From Gammaproteobacteria bacterium (GTDB lineage Bacteria > Pseudomonadota > Gammaproteobacteria > Steroidobacterales > SZUA-146): a stretch of 8,163 nt of DNA. Shown in pieces: positions 6,469-8,163 of this stretch. Within the stretch, counting starts at the first letter, position 1. Every line of letters starts with the position of its first letter. The notes beneath the pieces were generated by a model that made no database searches, was not told the DNA's origin, and worked only from the letters and a program-made list of their open reading frames with translations. A program made the position numbers and the translations under genes. The stretch spans positions 1 through 8,163 of the forward strand of contig JABDLQ010000362.1 of NCBI GenBank assembly GCA_013002925.1, read 5' to 3'.

Positions 6469-7605
6469 TTACTCATACACCATCCAGGCGGGCCCGGGCA
6501 TCAGCCACGACAGACCAAGACGCAATCGATCGCGCCAGTTTTCCCAATTGTGGGCATCGCGGGCTTCTTCGAAGCGCACATCGACACCCTTGGACTGCAG
6601 GTGGGGGACAAGTGAGCGGTTTTCATAAATCAGCGATTCGTACATGCCACAGCTCATGAAAATGCGGTCGGATGGACGTCCGGGGTGCTCGCGAAATTCA
6701 TTCATAAAGCGCACAACGGGGTCAAATACCGGGCCACGGCGATGACGGCCGATATCGCTGAAGGCAAACGAACCGGACTGTAGCAGCAACGTGCCGTATT
6801 GCTCCGGAAAACGCCATGCTGCGTGCAATGCAGCAACCCCGCCAAAACTTGCCCCCATCAGGCAGCGCATATCGGCACTGTCATCGAGAGGATAGGCGCT
6901 GTTCATAAACGGCACGAGATCCTCAGCCAAAAAGCGCGCATGTGTGTCGTTGCCTGCATATTCGTTCAGTCGGTCAGGAGACTGAATCAGCGCCGCGATC
7001 AGTGACGGGATCTCAAGGCGATGGGTCAGGTTGTCCAGAACTGTTTTCAGGTCAGCGTAGCGCAGGTAATCAATGCCGTCATGCACAATCAGAAGTGGGT
7101 AGCGGCGATTCTCCCGAAAAGTCGCCGGCAGATACACCTGGATCTCACGCGACTCTCCGAACGCGGTGCTATCAATGTGCCGGCGATGCACCGAGCCTGC
7201 GCGCGCCACCGGATCGTGCCGCGTCCAGTTGGGGCGCTGGTATCCATAGCCCTGGCAAACAGAATTGGCGCCAAACGGATCGTGCGCGCGCACCTCATTG
7301 AGTGGATCCAGGATGAGCTGTTTATGACCGTTTTGGACAACTTCAAACTTGTACTCTATTCGCGAGCCCTTCGGGAGTTCGATGGTCGTTGCCCACAGAT
7401 CTGTGTCGGGCAATGCCTGGAAGGGCTGAGCCGTGTCAAGACCCGATATCCAACAGCGCAAATAAACCGCATCAGCCGCGCCGCGGTATACAAACGTAAC
7501 ATCAGTACCGTCAACCAGCGGAAAATCCTGCGCTGCCAACAGCGCATCAATGTCTGCTTTTTCAGGACGGCTTTTGCGGACCAGTTTACGCAGTGCAGGA
7601 TTCAT
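6469..7605 (-). CDS. Enterochelin-esterase-like hydrolase with N-terminal E-set/CBM48-like domain
   Basis: A 378-residue two-domain protein. Residues about 30-125 form an immunoglobulin-like E-set domain related to those of enterochelin esterases and to the CBM48 glycogen-binding modules. It shows VTFVYRGAADAVYLRCW (36-52), an aromatic DLWATTIELP (69-78), RIEYKFEVV (82-90) and the linker DPFGANSV (109-116). Residues about 140-370 are an alpha/beta hydrolase with S253 in GASFGG, a likely acid at E323 in CGMYES, and H352 in AHNWENW. There is no signal peptide, so it is expected in the cytoplasm. The ATG at 7605 is chosen because it overlaps the preceding stop as ATGA; a longer frame up to 7836 lies wholly inside the upstream gene. 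The family cleaves ester bonds, classically in siderophores, but no siderophore genes are present here. The glucan-binding potential of the E-set domain fits the nearby glgA (inference). Confidence 0.88.
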   Translation of the reverse strand: MNPALRKLVRKSRPEKADIDALLAAQDFPLVDGTDVTFVYRGAADAVYLRCWISGLDTAQPFQALPDTDLWATTIELPKGSRIEYKFEVVQNGHKQLILDPLNEVRAHDPFGANSVCQGYGYQRPNWTRHDPVARAGSVHRRHIDSTAFGESREIQVYLPATFRENRRYPLLIVHDGIDYLRYADLKTVLDNLTHRLEIPSLIAALIQSPDRLNEYAGNDTHARFLAEDLVPFMNSAYPLDDSADMRCLMGASFGGVAALHAAWRFPEQYGTLLLQSGSFAFSDIGRHRRGPVFDPVVRFMNEFREHPGRPSDRIFMSCGMYESLIYENRSLVPHLQSKGVDVRFEEARDAHNWENWRDRLRLGLSWLMPGPAWMVYE

Positions 7606-8163
7606 GCGGCACGCACCCGCACAAACTTGCCGGTGCGTGTCATTCTTTTCGCCGCGGTGCTGGACAGGAGGCTGTCGCCCCTGAACAGCAGCGACGCACC
7701 ATTGTCCAGAGTCACACAGGTGGCCGGTGCAAAGCGGCGGCTGAACAAACTGGTCCGTGTTGCATCTTTGGCACGCAGACGCCGCTGTGGATCCGGTAAC
7801 ACAACGGTGTGCGGGAGAATATCCATACCAGCGCACATGATTTCCGAGTCACGGCGGCCCTGTGGCAGGCGATCGTGAAACAGCACAATATGCTCACATA
7901 GCACCATGGCGCCGGCAGACCAGGCAACGATGTTTTTGTGCCGCAACTGTTTGTCGAGCCCGAACAGGCGCAGACGATTCATCAGCACCACAACATTACC
8001 GCCGGTAATCAATACGGTTTCGTAGTGTTGCAACTCCTCGGCCACAGCATCGCGATAGTCAGACAGTCGGGCCCATGACGCGGGGCTGATGGCATCGTCA
8101 CAGCGCGTATGCGCTTTTTCGACCTGCCTCAGGTGGTGCCGATCGAGCGCACGCACCTGGGCG
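7602..8163 (-). CDS. Peptidase S51/cyanophycinase-like protein, N terminus beyond window
   Basis: The frame is open through the right edge, so the start is outside the window; about 186 residues are visible. Two signatures point to the S51 family (peptidase E, cyanophycinase), which has a class I glutamine-amidotransferase-like fold with a catalytic Ser. These are TVLITGGNVVVLMNRL and the nucleophile elbow VAWSAGAMVL, where the Ser codon is 7919-7917. Downstream, LPHTVVLPDPQRRLR probably carries the catalytic His and the conserved Arg residues. The tail CVTLDNGASLLFRGD matches the family's usual last strands. S51 enzymes hydrolyse Asp-X dipeptides or the isoaspartyl backbone of cyanophycin. 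The GxSAG motif is intact, so activity is plausible, but the specificity cannot be read. Its stop overlaps the esterase start by four bases, linking peptide cleavage to ester cleavage in one transcript. Confidence 0.82.
   Translation of the reverse strand, partial: AQVRALDRHHLRQVEKAHTRCDDAISPASWARLSDYRDAVAEELQHYETVLITGGNVVVLMNRLRLFGLDKQLRHKNIVAWSAGAMVLCEHIVLFHDRLPQGRRDSEIMCAGMDILPHTVVLPDPQRRLRAKDATRTSLFSRRFAPATCVTLDNGASLLFRGDSLLSSTAAKRMTRTGKFVRVRAA

Noticed and set aside
7021..7878. Long plus-strand frame of 285 codons
   Set aside because: It lies antisense to the esterase-like hydrolase and the S51 gene, whose motifs are clear; its translation is rich in Arg, Cys and Ile with no recognisable domain.
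361..8163. Graspetide (ATP-grasp RiPP) gene cluster
   Set aside because: The ATP-grasp proteins resemble PurK/carnosine-synthase and RimK types rather than graspetide macrocyclases, and no precursor with a repeated Thr/Ser/Lys and Asp/Glu core was found in the gaps.
361..8163. Siderophore gene cluster, suggested by the enterochelin-esterase-like hydrolase
   Set aside because: No NRPS, NIS synthetase, transporter or receptor gene is present, and the neighbours are glgA and ATP-grasp ligases.
1..8163. Mobile element, CRISPR array or RNA gene
   Set aside because: No transposase, integrase, terminal inverted repeats, regularly spaced repeats, tRNA cloverleaf or rRNA segment was seen on reading either strand.

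Overview
The window is a compact, almost fully coding bacterial segment with a moderately high GC content judged by eye. The protein features fit a proteobacterium, most likely a gammaproteobacterium. That placement is inferred from protein flavour and gene packing; no rRNA or other taxonomic marker is present. I see no tRNA, rRNA, CRISPR array, insertion sequence or phage gene.

Layout from left to right. Positions 1-53 may hold the first codons of a gene running off the left edge on the minus strand. It is followed by about 300 bases without a convincing gene but with promoter-like and repeat structure. Next comes a minus-strand pair: glycogen/starch synthase glgA (3047 to 1578), followed with a 4-base stop/start overlap by an ATP-grasp ligase (1581 to 361). 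Divergently from glgA, across an 87-base gap, a second ATP-grasp ligase (3135-4352, plus strand) is a clear paralogue of the first. It converges on a second minus-strand group. Read in transcription order, that group is: a peptidase S51/cyanophycinase-like protein cut by the right edge (8163 to 7602), an enterochelin-esterase-like hydrolase with an N-terminal E-set/CBM48-like domain (7605 to 6469), a third and structurally different ATP-grasp protein (6390 to 5143), and a short esterase-family hydrolase (5146 to 4418).

Three gene pairs (S51/esterase 1, ATP-grasp 3/esterase 2, GlgA/ATP-grasp 1) are joined by ATGA or GTGA overlaps. Each pair is therefore probably translationally coupled and made in fixed proportion. 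GlgA extends alpha-1,4-glucan from ADP-glucose (known for the family). ATP-grasp enzymes join a carboxylate to an amine, or more rarely to another nucleophile, through an acyl-phosphate. The alpha/beta hydrolases cleave esters, and S51 enzymes cleave peptide bonds at acidic or isoaspartyl residues.

The combination of a glucan polymerase, three ligases, two esterases and a peptidase-like protein is not a standard glycogen operon; no glgB, glgC, glgP or glgX lies in the window. I infer an uncharacterised pathway that builds and trims an amide- or ester-linked small molecule or peptide, perhaps on or stored with an alpha-glucan. The substrates cannot be read from the sequence.
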